Below, one piece after another: positions 7,159 through 14,185 of a stretch of DNA of 22,775 nt. The position numbers and the translations under genes were made by a program. The number at the start of each line of letters is the position of its first letter. Position 1 is the first letter of the stretch. This stretch comes from Baffinella frigidus (taxonomy: Eukaryota > Cryptophyceae > Cryptomonadales > Baffinellaceae): assembly GCA_026770585.1 (NCBI GenBank), contig MU646548.1, forward strand, positions 434,409-457,183, in the 5' to 3' direction. The notes beneath the pieces are model-generated. The model did no database searches and was not told where the DNA came from. It worked only from the letters and a program-made list of their open reading frames with translations.

Positions 7159-7269
7159 GAACACCGAATGGCGGCGCTGAGTGCCGCGGAGGCGATGGCG
7201 GCGCATGCACATGGGGCGTCGCTCCTTCTCGCCAACACTGACTTCGTGCTCACCCGATCCCTACGCGAG
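7159..7269 (+). CDS. Gene 1 exon 6 (3' end disrupted by a microsatellite)
   Basis: The acceptor is CATGGCAG (AG 7157-7158). The frame starts in phase 0, fitting the phase 0 end of exon 5. It reads EHRMAALSAAEAMAAHAHGA and then SLLLANTDFVLTRSLRE, where a GATA/GA microsatellite begins. I see no donor at 7269. A second copy of the exon end (CTCACCCAATCCCTATCC) with a possible donor (ACTC|GTGGAT) lies beyond the microsatellite at 7390-7411. The real 3' boundary is therefore uncertain. Two upstream echoes support the frame. It is Ala-rich and probably helical. It is not recognised. Confidence 0.55.
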
Positions 7270-7321
<52 letters not shown>

Positions 7322-7348
7322 CGAGGGAGAGAGGGAGAGAACGAGAGA

Positions 7349-7388
<40 letters not shown>

Positions 7389-7389
7389 G
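7270..7389. repeat. (GATA)n and (GA)n microsatellite
   Basis: About eight GATA units followed by GAGA and GACAGA tracts. It separates the body of exon 6 from a copy of its last codons. Confidence 0.95.
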
Positions 7390-7411
7390 CTCACCCAATC
7401 CCTATCCACTC
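7390..7411 (+). repeat. 3'-edge echo of gene 1 exon 6
   Basis: CTCACCCAATCCCTATCCACTC followed by GTGGAT matches CTCACCCGATCCCTACG at 7249-7265. It may carry the original donor. Confidence 0.5.
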
Positions 7412-8325
7412 GTGGATGCTGGAGCACCCTATTTACATGTGGGGTTGTAAAACCATGTACCGGGATATCGTAACTAACCTCGTGTCTGGCCTAATTTGGG
7501 ACAGTTGCGTAACCTAACTCACGAGAGTTACTTCACAAGTGCCCACTTGTAAAAGATCTCGGTTTTGAATAGACATTTTTGCATTCTCGTGTGGATGGCC
7601 CAAGTTGAAACCTACCACCCCAGAGGGCTCGAGGGAAACCGACGCCTTATCCGCGTCAGATCTCACGTCGTTGACTTACCCATTCAAGGGATTTCTCCTG
7701 AAAGATGTCAAAAGTGGATGTTTCGAGCCCTGTGGCGTGGTATGGCCCCAGTCGAAGAGAATAGCACGCTTATACCTCTGTTTGCACGATCGCGAAAAGT
7801 TGACGTTTCGGGGAAAGTTGGATGTTGAGGGAAGGGGCAGACGTGAGGGCTGCGCCCATGTTCGAAGGAACCTTGGATCGCTCTCCCCTACTACGCTAGT
7901 AACATATAACGATCGAAGGATTGGAGGTCCAGGGTTGACTTGATGTTTCGAACAACCTGCCCTTGCAAGGAAGAGCGTCCTCTCGCCTTCTGAAGAAACC
8001 CAATATCAGGGATTCGAACAACCGGGGAATTGACTTCCGATCTCACCAAATTGGCGAGAAATTTGGCGAGACCAAACCTTGTGGGACAGAGCTAGGACTT
8101 GAGGAAGCATTCGAGGTATATGCACCTGGGCGTGTTTTACCTGCCCCTGCAATATTATTTATTTTGAATATCATTACCTTCGAACAACCTGCCCTTGCAC
8201 GAAAGAGGCCTTCTGAAGAAACCGTGGAGGAGTTGACTTAGGCTCATGAGAAAGCCGCACCTTCCCGGGACGCAGCTGCGCCTTCTAAAGAAACCTCTTG
8301 GTGCCAACATGGATCACGTCCACTC

Positions 8326-8483
8326 CGAGCCAGAACATTTCGCCTAAGTCAACTCCCCCTGAAAACCACAGCCTTAAGTCAAATACCGGCTCCCAGAGCC
8401 GGTCCATCTAAACGAAATGGCAACTTACTGCCGAGGATCAGGCTTGTTGACTTTAGGTAAAAGATCCTGGCTGGCAGTGAAGT
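8326..8483. mobile_element. Dispersed repeat I, copy 1
   Basis: CCAGAACATTTCGCCTAAGTCAA..., GGCTCCCAGAGCCGGTC, ATCTAAA, ACTGCCGAGGATCAG and TTGTTGAC...GGTAAAA are shared with 21484-21640 in the same order. No open frame is preserved. Confidence 0.75.
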
Positions 8484-8561
8484 CTTTCAAGGGGGCCCCG
8501 ACACCACACGAGGCAATCCATGCGAACAGAATAAAAGAACATTTTAAAAATTATGGGGAAA

Positions 8562-8603
8562 TGATCACGTTTCCGTACGGATGTCCGTGCGGAAACGTGA
8601 TCA
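8562..8603. repeat. Near-perfect 42-bp hairpin
   Basis: TGATCACGTTTCCGTACGGA and TCCGTGCGGAAACGTGATCA are inverted repeats with one mismatch and a 2-nt loop. Confidence 0.9.
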
Positions 8604-8883
8604 AATGCTGACTTTTGGCATATTTCCTGGGCAATAATCCAATAATTAACTTATGAATCTGTTCGCATGGATAGCCTCGTGTGGCAGGGGACGGTTACTG
8701 AACCAAAACTTGTTCACCCAAATCTCGGGGATATCTTCTCTTCTTCGTTATTACTCTCGATTCAGGTCGTATATAGGCTCTTAAAATTACTCTCGATCCA
8801 AGTCCTAGATAGGCCCTTACACCTTACGTTGAGTAATACACCAGTCTATGAGCCTTAACACGAACATGTAATGAGCCTTACCA

Positions 8884-9042
8884 CGCAGCGAACTTCGGAG
8901 AGATTTTGAATTACCCATACGCGATAAGACCTAGGACCCTACGGTAAGCAATCCGTAGGGACATATGAGGGGGTTCCAACGGATAAGGTAACGGAAGCGT
9001 GGCCCGATTTGGGCCGAAAATCCCTTCGCAGCCCGCTGTGTG
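8884..9042. mobile_element. Family C inverted-repeat element
   Basis: The left end ACTTCGGAGAGATTTTGAATT resembles the reverse complement of the right end AAAATCCCTTCGCAGCCCGC. The core is GACCTAGGACCCTACGGTAAGCAATCCGTAGGGAC. Other copies are 9163-9318, 20878-21037 and 22092-22254, with half copies near 20706 and 21349. The right end lies about 40 nt before an acceptor-like TCAG (9083-9084). Confidence 0.82.
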
Positions 9043-9084
9043 GATACGAATATGTACTTTGTTGAAACAAAATGGGGATGTCAG

Positions 9085-9133
9085 GTGGAGTGTCTGCTAG
9101 GGGGGTGGGGGCCCGGGAAGGTGTGGCTTTCTG
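9085..9133 (+). repeat. 5'-edge echo of gene 1 exon 7
   Basis: After GGGGATGTCAG it reads VECLLGGWGPGKVWLS and then diverges. Four bases differ from the start of 9345-9427, three of them synonymous third positions and one R/W. Confidence 0.78.
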
Positions 9134-9162
9134 ATGAGCCTGCATACGAATATGTACCAACG

Positions 9163-9318
9163 GCGGGCTACGAAGGGATTTTCGGGCTCTGAGAGCCCGA
9201 GTTTCCGTTACCTTATCCGTAGGAACCCCCCCTATGTCCCTACGGATTGCCTACCGTAGGGTCGTAGCTCTTATTGCTTAGGGTTGATTCGAAATCCCTT
9301 CGAAGTCCACTCTGTGGT
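9163..9318. mobile_element. Family C element, reverse orientation
   Basis: GCGGGCTACGAAGGGATTTTCG..., CTTATCCGTAGGAACCCCCC, CCCTACGGATTGCCTACCGTAGGGTC and TTCGAAGTCCACTCTGTGG are the reverse complement of the 8884 copy. It ends about 26 nt before the exon 7 acceptor. Confidence 0.82.
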
Positions 9319-9344
9319 TTGTTGAAACACAACGGGGATGTCAG

Positions 9345-9427
9345 GTGGAGTGTCTGCTGGGCGGGCGGGGTCCCGGGAAGGTGTGGCTTTCTGCGGACGA
9401 GACTGCGGCCCTTCGCGCCAAGTTCCG
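9345..9427 (+). CDS. Gene 1 exon 7
   Basis: The acceptor is GGGGATGTCAG (AG 9343-9344) and the donor is TTCCG|GTACCG. The exon is 83 nt, starts in phase 0 and ends in phase 2. It encodes VECLLGGRGPGKVWLS, ADETAALRAKF and the split codon CG. Two other frames are open, but differences among the copies (9085, 9533) fall on third positions only in this frame. Its end is phase-compatible with the exon at 13046 (giving ...AKF-R-YMRSLV) but not with the exon at 10910. An exon may therefore be missing between them, or 10910 may be skipped. Exon 6 to exon 7 phase cannot be checked. The family is not recognised. Confidence 0.6.
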
Positions 9428-9432
9428 GTACC

Positions 9433-9725
9433 GTCCCACGAAATTCTGCAAAAACTGCAACGATTCGCGAACGTGCTTGGTGCTAACCCAGGACGCGACG
9501 CCCCCGTAAGTGGACGCGACAACTTACGGAAGGTGTGGCTTTCTGCGGACGAGACTGCGGCCCTCCGCGCTAAGTTCCGGTACCTTTCTACGAATTTCTG
9601 CAAAACCGCAACGGTTCACGAACTGCCTACGAGATTCTCTGTAACACCGCAACGGTTCGCGAAGTTCCTACGAATTTCTGCAAGACCGCAACGGCTCGCG
9701 GACGTGCTTGGTACAACTTTTGTAC
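9433..9725 (+). repeat. Intronic minisatellite of CGCAACGGTTCGCGAA units
   Basis: Four or five copies of (CCTACGA(A)TTTCTGCAAAACCGCAACGGTTCGCGAA), some with GTGCTTGGT. They are interrupted by the 9533-9579 echo. Confidence 0.75.
9533..9579 (+). repeat. 3'-edge echo of gene 1 exon 7, copy 1
   Basis: KVWLSADETAALRAKF plus CG|GTACC. Two differences from exon 7, both synonymous third positions. Confidence 0.8.
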
Positions 9726-9784
9726 GGACCGGTAGTAACCCATGACGCGACGTCCTCGTAAGTGGACGCGACAACTTATGGAAG

Positions 9785-9831
9785 GCGGGGTTTTCTGCGG
9801 ACGAGACTGCGGCCCTCGGTGCCAAGTACCG
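9785..9831 (+). repeat. 3'-edge echo of gene 1 exon 7, copy 2 (decayed)
   Basis: TTTCTGCGGACGAGACTGCG is kept, as is the donor (CCG|GTAATT). The first three codons and the end carry replacement changes. Confidence 0.75.
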
Positions 9832-9837
9832 GTAATT

Positions 9838-9881
9838 TCTTCTTCTTGTTCTCCCCCCCCCCCCTTTTTTCTTTTTTCTTT

Positions 9882-9912
<31 letters not shown>

Positions 9913-9945
9913 TTTCTTCTTCTTCTTCTTTATTACTTTCGATAC
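9838..9945 (+). repeat. Pyrimidine tract, (TTC)n with poly-C
   Basis: TTCTTC, C12, T6 and a long TTC/TTCCTC run just after the 9785-9831 donor. A similar CTTT/CTC tract (10049-10091) follows the next echo. Confidence 0.92.
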
Positions 9946-9999
9946 AGGTCATAGATAGTCCCTTCAGCCTTGAGTTAGGTTGAGTGATACACTAGAAAG

Positions 10000-10046
10000 G
10001 TGTGCCTTTCTGCGGACGAGACTGAAGCCACTCACTCAAAGTTCCG
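10000..10046 (+). repeat. 3'-edge echo of gene 1 exon 7, copy 3 (decayed)
   Basis: GTGTGCCTTTCTGCGGACGA is kept, then it diverges, but it ends AAGTTCCG|GTAATTTC. About 50 nt of following intron is also shared with copy 2. Confidence 0.72.
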
Positions 10047-10121
10047 GTAATTTCTTGTTCTCGTTCTTTCTCTTTCTCTTTCTCTTCTTCTTGATTACTA
10101 TGGATACAGGTCCTGAACAGT

Positions 10122-10508
10122 CCCTTACGCCCTAAACCCTTAACATTAAACCCTAACCCCTAAACCCTAACCCCTAAACCCTAAACCCTAACCCCTAAAC
10201 CNNNNNNNNNNCCCTAAACCCTAACCCCTAAACCTTAACCCCCAACCCCTAACCCCTAACCCCTAACCCCTAACCCCCAACCCCCAACCCCAAACCCCTA
10301 ACCCCTAGCCCCTAACCCCTAACCCCTAACCCCTCACCCCTAACCCCTCATCCCTCACCCCTCACCCCTAAACCCTAAACCCTAACCTCTAACCCCTCAC
10401 CCCTAACTCCTAAATCCTCACCCCTAAACCTTAAACCCTAAACCCTAAACCCCAAACCCTAAACCCTAAACCCTAAACCCTAAACCTTAATCCTTCAACC
10501 CTAAACTT
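10122..10508. repeat. CCCTAAA/CCCCTAA telomere-like array with an assembly gap
   Basis: About 390 bp of CCCTAAA, CCCCTAA and variants with the C-rich strand on +. It contains 10 Ns at 10202-10211, so its true length is unknown. Exons lie on both sides, so it is interstitial. Confidence 0.9.
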
Positions 10509-10523
10509 TGAAACCAGGGTTGC

Positions 10524-10560
10524 AGAGGCGGCGATGAATCACCAGGATGCTCACTCACAG
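10524..10560 (+). repeat. 5'-edge echo of gene 1 exon 8
   Basis: GTTGCAGAGGCGGCGATGAA matches GTCGCAGAGGCGGCGATGAA at 10904-10923. Similarity then fades, with both third- and second-position differences. Confidence 0.65.
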
Positions 10561-10659
10561 ACTCCTCTTGGAGCCATTTTCCCTCCTCGTGGGCCCTTTT
10601 TCACCCCTCTTGGAGCCCTTTTCACTCCTCGCCGATCGCCGCTATGGTCTCTATGAGGC

Positions 10660-10900
10660 TGCTTCTACACCCTCAACCGTGTTCAACACACCTTCAACCG
10701 TGTCTAAAACACCCGCACCCGTGCCCACCACACTCTCAACCGTGTCCGACACACTCTCAAGTGTGTCCAGCACACCCTCAGGTGTGTCCATCACACCATC
10801 AAGTGTGTACAGCACAATCTCAACCGTGTCCAGCACACTTTCAAGTGTGTAAGACACACCCTCAAGTGTGTCCAACACTCTCTTAAGTGTGTCCAACACA
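10660..10900 (+). repeat. 30-bp minisatellite (ACACACTCTCAAGTGTGTCC type)
   Basis: About eight 30-bp units. Each contains ACAC(A)C(T/C)CTCAA(C/G)(C/T)GTGTCC, which is itself a small inverted repeat. The period keeps frame, so a + strand open frame (about 10547-10852) reads ten-residue T-P-S-S-V-S-x-T repeats up to a TAA. I treat the frame as a by-product of the repeat. A Ser/Thr-rich coding exon cannot be excluded. Confidence 0.85.
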
Positions 10901-10909
10901 GGGTCGCAG

Positions 10910-10964
10910 AGGCGGCGATGAAGCACCCGGAAGCGCGCAGTCTCCTCGGCGACGGGCCTGCGAG
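10910..10964 (+). CDS. Gene 1 exon 8 (candidate)
   Basis: The acceptor is GGGTCGCAG (AG 10908-10909) and the donor is GCGAG|GTGACT. It is 55 nt: two bases AG of a split codon, AAMKHPEARSLLGDGPA, then AG carried forward. Its end is in phase with the exon at 13046 (AGG Arg, then YMRSLV). A 5' echo lies at 10524. A short 3' echo (GGCCTGCGAG|GTGAGA, 11255-11270) lies past the minisatellite. Its start phase does not fit exon 7, so the upstream partner is not identified. The function is unknown. Confidence 0.5.
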
Positions 10965-11252
10965 GTGACTTTAGAGACGAGAGTTGACTTTGGAGACGAG
11001 AGTTGACTTTGGTGACGAGAGTGACTTTAGAGACGAGAGTGACTTTGGAGAAAGGTGACTTTAGAGACGAGAGTGACTTTAGAGACGAGAGAGACTTTAG
11101 AGACGAGAGTTGATTTTAGAGACGAGAGTGAATTTGGAGACGAGAGTGACTTGAGCGACGAGTGTGACTTTAGCGACGAGAGTTGACTTTAGAGACGAGA
11201 GTGACTTTAGCGACGAGGGTGACTTTAGAAATGAGAGTGACTTTAGCGATAG
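10965..11252 (+). repeat. 19-bp minisatellite (GACTTTAGAGACGAGAGTT)
   Basis: About 15 imperfect units run from the exon 8 donor up to a copy of the exon 8 end. The units contain GTTGACTTT. A few more units are at 11677-11712. The Leu/Ser-rich minus-strand frame over it is an artefact. Confidence 0.92.
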
Positions 11253-11758
11253 GCCTGCGAGGTGAGAGTCTGGGCACACGTTCATAGTGACGTAACTTTA
11301 ATTTTGTAAAGTAACTCGTGCTGGTACAAATTATAAAACGAGACCTCGTTTAAAAAGGAATTGGAGCCCTTTTTAGTTTTAAATGTCCTTTGTTTTATAA
11401 TGTATACCAGATCGAGTTGCTTTACAAAACTGATTATGGGTTCCGTCACTATCCAAGTCACTCTGGCTATGCCTAACCGCTCGGGAGGCTACAAAGCACG
11501 TCTTGCCCGGGTATTTGGGACATAACGTGACCAAAATTGCTGACTTTTGGCGTGTTTCCTTACAAACAATCCAACAATTAACTTTAGAATCTTCACCGTA
11601 GTATTCCGAGTGGATGGGACTTGTCCTCTGGGGACAAGTCCCCATAGCCGGAGTGACTTTCCCCTGGAGATAGAGAGACTTTAGAGACGAGGTTGACTTT
11701 GGAGACGAGAGCGAGAGTTGCTTTATTGAGGTATGTAGCTGAGCGGGACTAGAGGAAG
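11253..11758. other. Spacer with no supported gene
   Basis: The stretch begins with GGCCTGCGAGGTGAG (echo of the exon 8 end). An inverted pair AAAGTAACTCGTGCTGGTA... and ...GATCGAGTTGCTTTACAAA brackets 11307-11425, around AAATTATAAAACGAG / CTTTGTTTTATAAT. GGGACTTGTCCTCTGGGGACAAGTCCC (11617-11643) is a small hairpin. GAGAGTTGCTTTATTGAGG (11711) matches GAGAGTTGCTTCATTGAGG at 4852. A minus-strand open frame at 11379-11762 shows no splice context or motifs. Confidence 0.5.
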
Positions 11759-11897
11759 CCACTTAGCAGCCACCGGGGGCTTCACGGGTGCAGTCCATCC
11801 AAACGATTTTTTCTAGAATCTTATCCATTGCCCTGGATTCCAACCGGAATTTCGCCTTGATTTCAAGGCGAGAAGGAACTCGACCGCTGCTAAGTGG
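11759..11897. mobile_element. MITE-like element with perfect 12-bp ends
   Basis: CCACTTAGCAGC at the left and GCTGCTAAGTGG at the right are exact inverted repeats. The 139-bp interior is shared with 2156-2290 and includes CTAGAATCTTATCCATTGCC and a TTTCGCCTTGA hairpin. Confidence 0.8.
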
Positions 11898-12012
11898 CAT
11901 GCGAGTTACATGCACCTGGGCTTGTTTTACGGTCCACGCATCTGTCAACTTACGCGTATTGTCCGTCAACTTATGCGTCTTGTTGAGCCAGAAGCACGCC
12001 AGAAATGTGCAG

Positions 12013-12160
12013 GATCTCATCTCATAAAAAACTGTTTCAATTCAAAACATTTCGGCAATGAAATTTACTACACAGAACGATCTTGCCGAGAAAATTAAAC
12101 CACACGTGTGGTAACTTTCATTGTTCTTCAATGTGATTCAAACAGGTTTTCTATGAGATC
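12013..12160. mobile_element. Family E inverted-repeat element
   Basis: GATCTCAT...AAAACTGTTT at the left pairs with AAACAGGTTTTCTATGAGATC at the right. The inner parts GCAATGAAATTTACTACACA and TGTGGTAACTTTCATTG also pair. Confidence 0.72.
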
Positions 12161-12230
12161 TGGGCTCACCACGTGCGTTGTCCGTGGGCTGTTGACTAAA
12201 CGCGGCAGGGTATCCACTAACCCTAACCCC

Positions 12231-12343
12231 TATCCCGTAAGTGACCAATGCGTCGAAAACGACCCCCAGAGGTCCTAGGCAGGTCCTAGGGCCCTACGGT
12301 AGGGCGTCACAGGGCCCTACGGTAGGGCATCTCTTGAGGGATA
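12231..12343. mobile_element. Family B inverted-repeat element
   Basis: TATCCCGTAAGTGAC at the left and TCTTGAGGGATA at the right, with core GGTCCTAGGGCCCTACGGTAGGGCGT (the CCCTACGGTAGGGC half is duplicated). It ends 17 nt before an acceptor-like GCGTTGCAG (12360), followed by an exon 9 echo. Confidence 0.75.
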
Positions 12344-12360
12344 TGTCTGTGGCGTTGCAG

Positions 12361-12385
12361 GTACATGCGATCTCTGGTGCAAGAC

Positions 12386-12388
<3 letters not shown>
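12361..12388 (+). repeat. 5'-edge echo of gene 1 exon 9, copy 1
   Basis: GTACATGCGATCTCTGGTGC and following bases read YMRSLVQDG after GCGTTGCAG. Part of it plus the next codons (GATCTCTGGTGCAAGACGGC, then CCGCTCTCCAAG, 12482-12514) recurs past the CT tract. Confidence 0.72.
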
Positions 12389-12389
<1 letters not shown>

Positions 12390-12423
<34 letters not shown>

Positions 12424-12475
12424 CTCTCTCTCGCTGTCTCTCAGCATCTCTCCCTCTCTCTCTCACACACACACC
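12390..12475 (+). repeat. (CT)n tract
   Basis: A CTCTCT run with CGCTGT interruptions, ending in (CA)n. Confidence 0.95.
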
Positions 12476-12537
12476 TGGGGCGATCTCTGGTGCAAGACGG
12501 CCCGCTCTCCAAGCTCCCCCGTTTCTTACCAGATGGA

Positions 12538-12661
12538 CCTACCCTAACCTACCCTACCCTACCCTACCCTACCCTACGGTCCCAACCCTACCCAGCCCTA
12601 CCCTACCCTACCCTACCCTACCCTACCCTACCCTACCCTACCCTACCCTACCCTACCCTAC
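12538..12661 (+). repeat. (CCCTA)n array
   Basis: About 22 units of pentameric CCCTA, broken once by CGGTCCCAACCCTACCCAG. It is related to, but distinct from, the seven-base telomere-type repeat. Confidence 0.93.
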
Positions 12662-12849
12662 GCCCGGTCGGGACAGGGTCAGCATCTCGCCAAGTCGATA
12701 ATCTCAAAAGTTGATAGTTTCCTAGCCAGACCGACTCCGACTGAGCTATAAAGTTGGGGTCAGGGGTTTCTGGACATGCGGAATTGATTCCTGCCTTCCT
12801 GGCCTCTGATTGACCCTAAATGTCAGGCTCGGCAGGTACATGCGATCAC

Positions 12850-12954
12850 TATCCCTCAAGTGGCAAGTAGGCTCATACGCCCTACCGTAGGGCCCTAGGA
12901 CCTGCCTAGGACCTCGTTGGGGTTCATTTTGACCCCTTCGTCACTCAAGGGATA
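12850..12954. mobile_element. Family B inverted-repeat element
   Basis: TATCCCTCAAGTGGC at the left and TCACTCAAGGGATA at the right. The core CGCCCTACCGTAGGGCCCTAGGACC is in reverse orientation to other copies. It ends 17 nt before GCGTTTCAG (12971), which precedes another exon 9 echo. Confidence 0.85.
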
Positions 12955-12971
12955 TGTCTGCGGCGTTTCAG

Positions 12972-13000
12972 GTACATGCGATCGCTGGAGCAAGACGGAC
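12972..13000 (+). repeat. 5'-edge echo of gene 1 exon 9, copy 2
   Basis: GTACATGCGATCGCTGGAGC and following bases, with one Val to Glu difference from exon 9. A short CCCTAAA array follows (13004-13042). Confidence 0.75.
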
Positions 13001-13003
13001 CTC

Positions 13004-13042
13004 AACCCTAAACCCTAAAACCCTAAACCCTAAACCCTTAAC
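13004..13042. repeat. CCCTAAA telomere-like tract abutting an acceptor
   Basis: Five units, the last running straight into CCCTTAACCAG|G. It therefore supplies the pyrimidine-rich tract of the exon 9 acceptor. Confidence 0.9.
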
Positions 13043-13045
13043 CAG

Positions 13046-13142
13046 GTACATGCGATCGCTGGTGAATGACGGCCCGATGTCCAAGGGCCCCGCCCGCTCG
13101 GGACAGCGCCGCGATGGCGCTCTTCCTCCCGCTGTGCCCCAG
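13046..13142 (+). CDS. Gene 1 exon 9
   Basis: The acceptor is TTAACCAG (AG 13044-13045) and the donor is CCCCAG|GTTTGT. It is 97 nt: one base completing a split Arg codon, then 32 codons beginning YMRSLVNDGPMSKGPARSG and ending LPPAVPQ in phase 0. This is the only frame without a stop. It is phase-compatible with both the exon at 10910 and the exon at 9345. Two acceptor-side echoes lie upstream and one donor-side echo (13331-13401) downstream. The N-terminal part looks helical and the rest is basic and Pro-rich. The next exon of this gene is not found. The family is not recognised. Confidence 0.62.
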
Positions 13143-13152
13143 GTTTGTGTTT

Positions 13153-13156
13153 GTGC

Positions 13157-13191
<35 letters not shown>

Positions 13192-13259
13192 TGTGTGTGA
13201 GAGAGAGAGAGAAAGAGAGAGAGTGTGTGTGAGAGAGAGATGTATCTATCTATATATAT

Positions 13260-13326
<67 letters not shown>
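13153..13326. repeat. (GT)n and (GA)n microsatellite
   Basis: A GTGTGT tract begins about 10 nt after the exon 9 donor and passes into GAGA, with a short TATATATA stretch. All long frames here are artefacts. Confidence 0.95.
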
Positions 13327-13329
<3 letters not shown>

Positions 13330-13330
13330 C

Positions 13331-13401
13331 GCCTGATGTCCAAGGGCCCCGCCCGCTCGGGACAGCGCCGCGATGCCTCTCTTCCTCCCGCTGTGCCCCA
13401 G
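13331..13401 (+). repeat. 3'-edge echo of gene 1 exon 9
   Basis: GATGTCCAAGGGCCCCGCCC onwards to GCTGTGCCCCAG, with donor GTGAGAG at 13402. It has very few differences from 13072-13142, two of them replacements (GGCGCT to GCCTCT). The GTGAGAG donor is a better consensus than that of the full exon. Confidence 0.85.
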
Positions 13402-13449
13402 GTGAGAGAGAGGGAGAGGGAGAGGGAGAGGGATGACGAGAGACAGAAC

Positions 13450-13480
<31 letters not shown>

Positions 13481-13506
13481 GGAGAGAGAGGGAGAAAGAG
13501 AGAGAT
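13402..13506. repeat. GA microsatellite
   Basis: It starts with the donor GTGAGAGAGAGGG itself, so the splice site is fused to the repeat. Confidence 0.92.
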
Positions 13507-13575
13507 GATGGGTCCGACGTGACGCCTCTCTTCTACCCGAGTTGGCTTGCATTGGGGGAGGGGGGGCGCCATTGG

Positions 13576-13656
13576 TGCGTTCTTGGAGCCGTTTTCTCCT
13601 GAAAATTGACTTTCGAATACCTTTTTCCCTTGAGACAATACCTTTTGAATACCCCC
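13576..13656. repeat. Dispersed repeat shared with 22498-22599
   Basis: TTCTTGGAGCCGTT, CTCCTGAAAATTGACTT, GAATACC, TTTTGAATACCCCCC occur in the same order as near the right end of the window. Confidence 0.65.
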
Positions 13657-13886
13657 CCTTCCAGCCCTGCGTGGGCATGTCGACAGAGCGATAGAGAGAC
13701 TTTTGTTAGTAACAACTTGCAGTGCGTGTCGATGTTCTGACCAGGAATGTGGACATAGTCCAGCTCTTTCTGAGTCGGGTTGACTGATCGTTGCCACACC
13801 AAAAGTTGACGGATTTGTACCACAGACCTGGACAATCAACTTCCGGTCTCCTCACTTTGAGGGGCCCAGTTTGACTCTGGCAGACC

Positions 13887-13990
13887 TACCCTTTAAGTGG
13901 AGAGTAGGCTGATACGCCCTACAGTAGGACCCTAAGACCTGCCTAGGACCTCTTGGCGGTCATGTCGACCGTCTCGCCACTTACGGGATA
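13887..13990. mobile_element. Family B inverted-repeat element
   Basis: TACCCTTTAAGTGG at the left and CCACTTACGGGATA at the right. The core GCCCTACAGTAGGACCCTAAGACC is mutated. It is followed within 12 nt by TAGTTTTGCAG, an acceptor-like site. Confidence 0.75.
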
Positions 13991-14185
13991 TAGTTTTGCA
14001 GTGTCATGCCGGACACAGTTTTCGAGTGCACTGCCAGGCCGGATATTTTGTAAAAGTCAATTCACCCACAAAATCTGTCAACTTAGAAATGAGGTACCCA
14101 GATTGGGTACTTCTTTACTACACATTCGCAGGTGAGTTGGCTGGTACAAAAACTGCGCCCTGGCAGTGGAGTAAGGGTTGGTGTC

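Larger units (their letters stand above)
7412..8883. other. Intronic or spacer stretch without a supported exon
   Basis: Open frames at about 7605-7943 and 7963-8241 on + look random in composition and have no clear splice context or copies. CTTCTGAAGAAACC occurs at 7981-8000 and 8209-8222, and as CTTCTAAAGAAACC at 8282-8295. AACAACCTGCCCTTGCA recurs at 7951 and 8183. The phrase reads RLLKKP in the first and third copies with third-position changes, so an exon edge may be hidden here, but I cannot define it. AGTCAACTCC phrases are scattered through it. Confidence 0.5.

Noticed and set aside
7565-8241. Overlapping + strand frames of 87-112 codons as exons
   Set aside because: No matching acceptor and donor, no copies, no motifs. 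They contain GTTGAC repeat words.
10547-10852. Ser/Thr/Pro-rich frame of ten-residue repeats as a secreted or wall protein
   Set aside because: The frame follows from the 30-bp minisatellite period and ends within it. It sits between the exon 8 echo and exon 8, so it is most likely intronic.
10651-10926. Minus-strand repeat frame (LDTVEGVLDT type) as a gene
   Set aside because: It is the mirror of the same minisatellite, with no start or splice context.
11379-11762. Minus-strand frame of 127 codons
   Set aside because: Composition is unremarkable, it overlaps a hairpin and minisatellite units, and there are no supporting splice sites or motifs.
13038-13839. Minus-strand frames of 100-200 codons across the GT/GA microsatellites
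   Set aside because: Low-complexity SLSLSL translations. Exon 9 and its echo on + explain the non-repeat parts.
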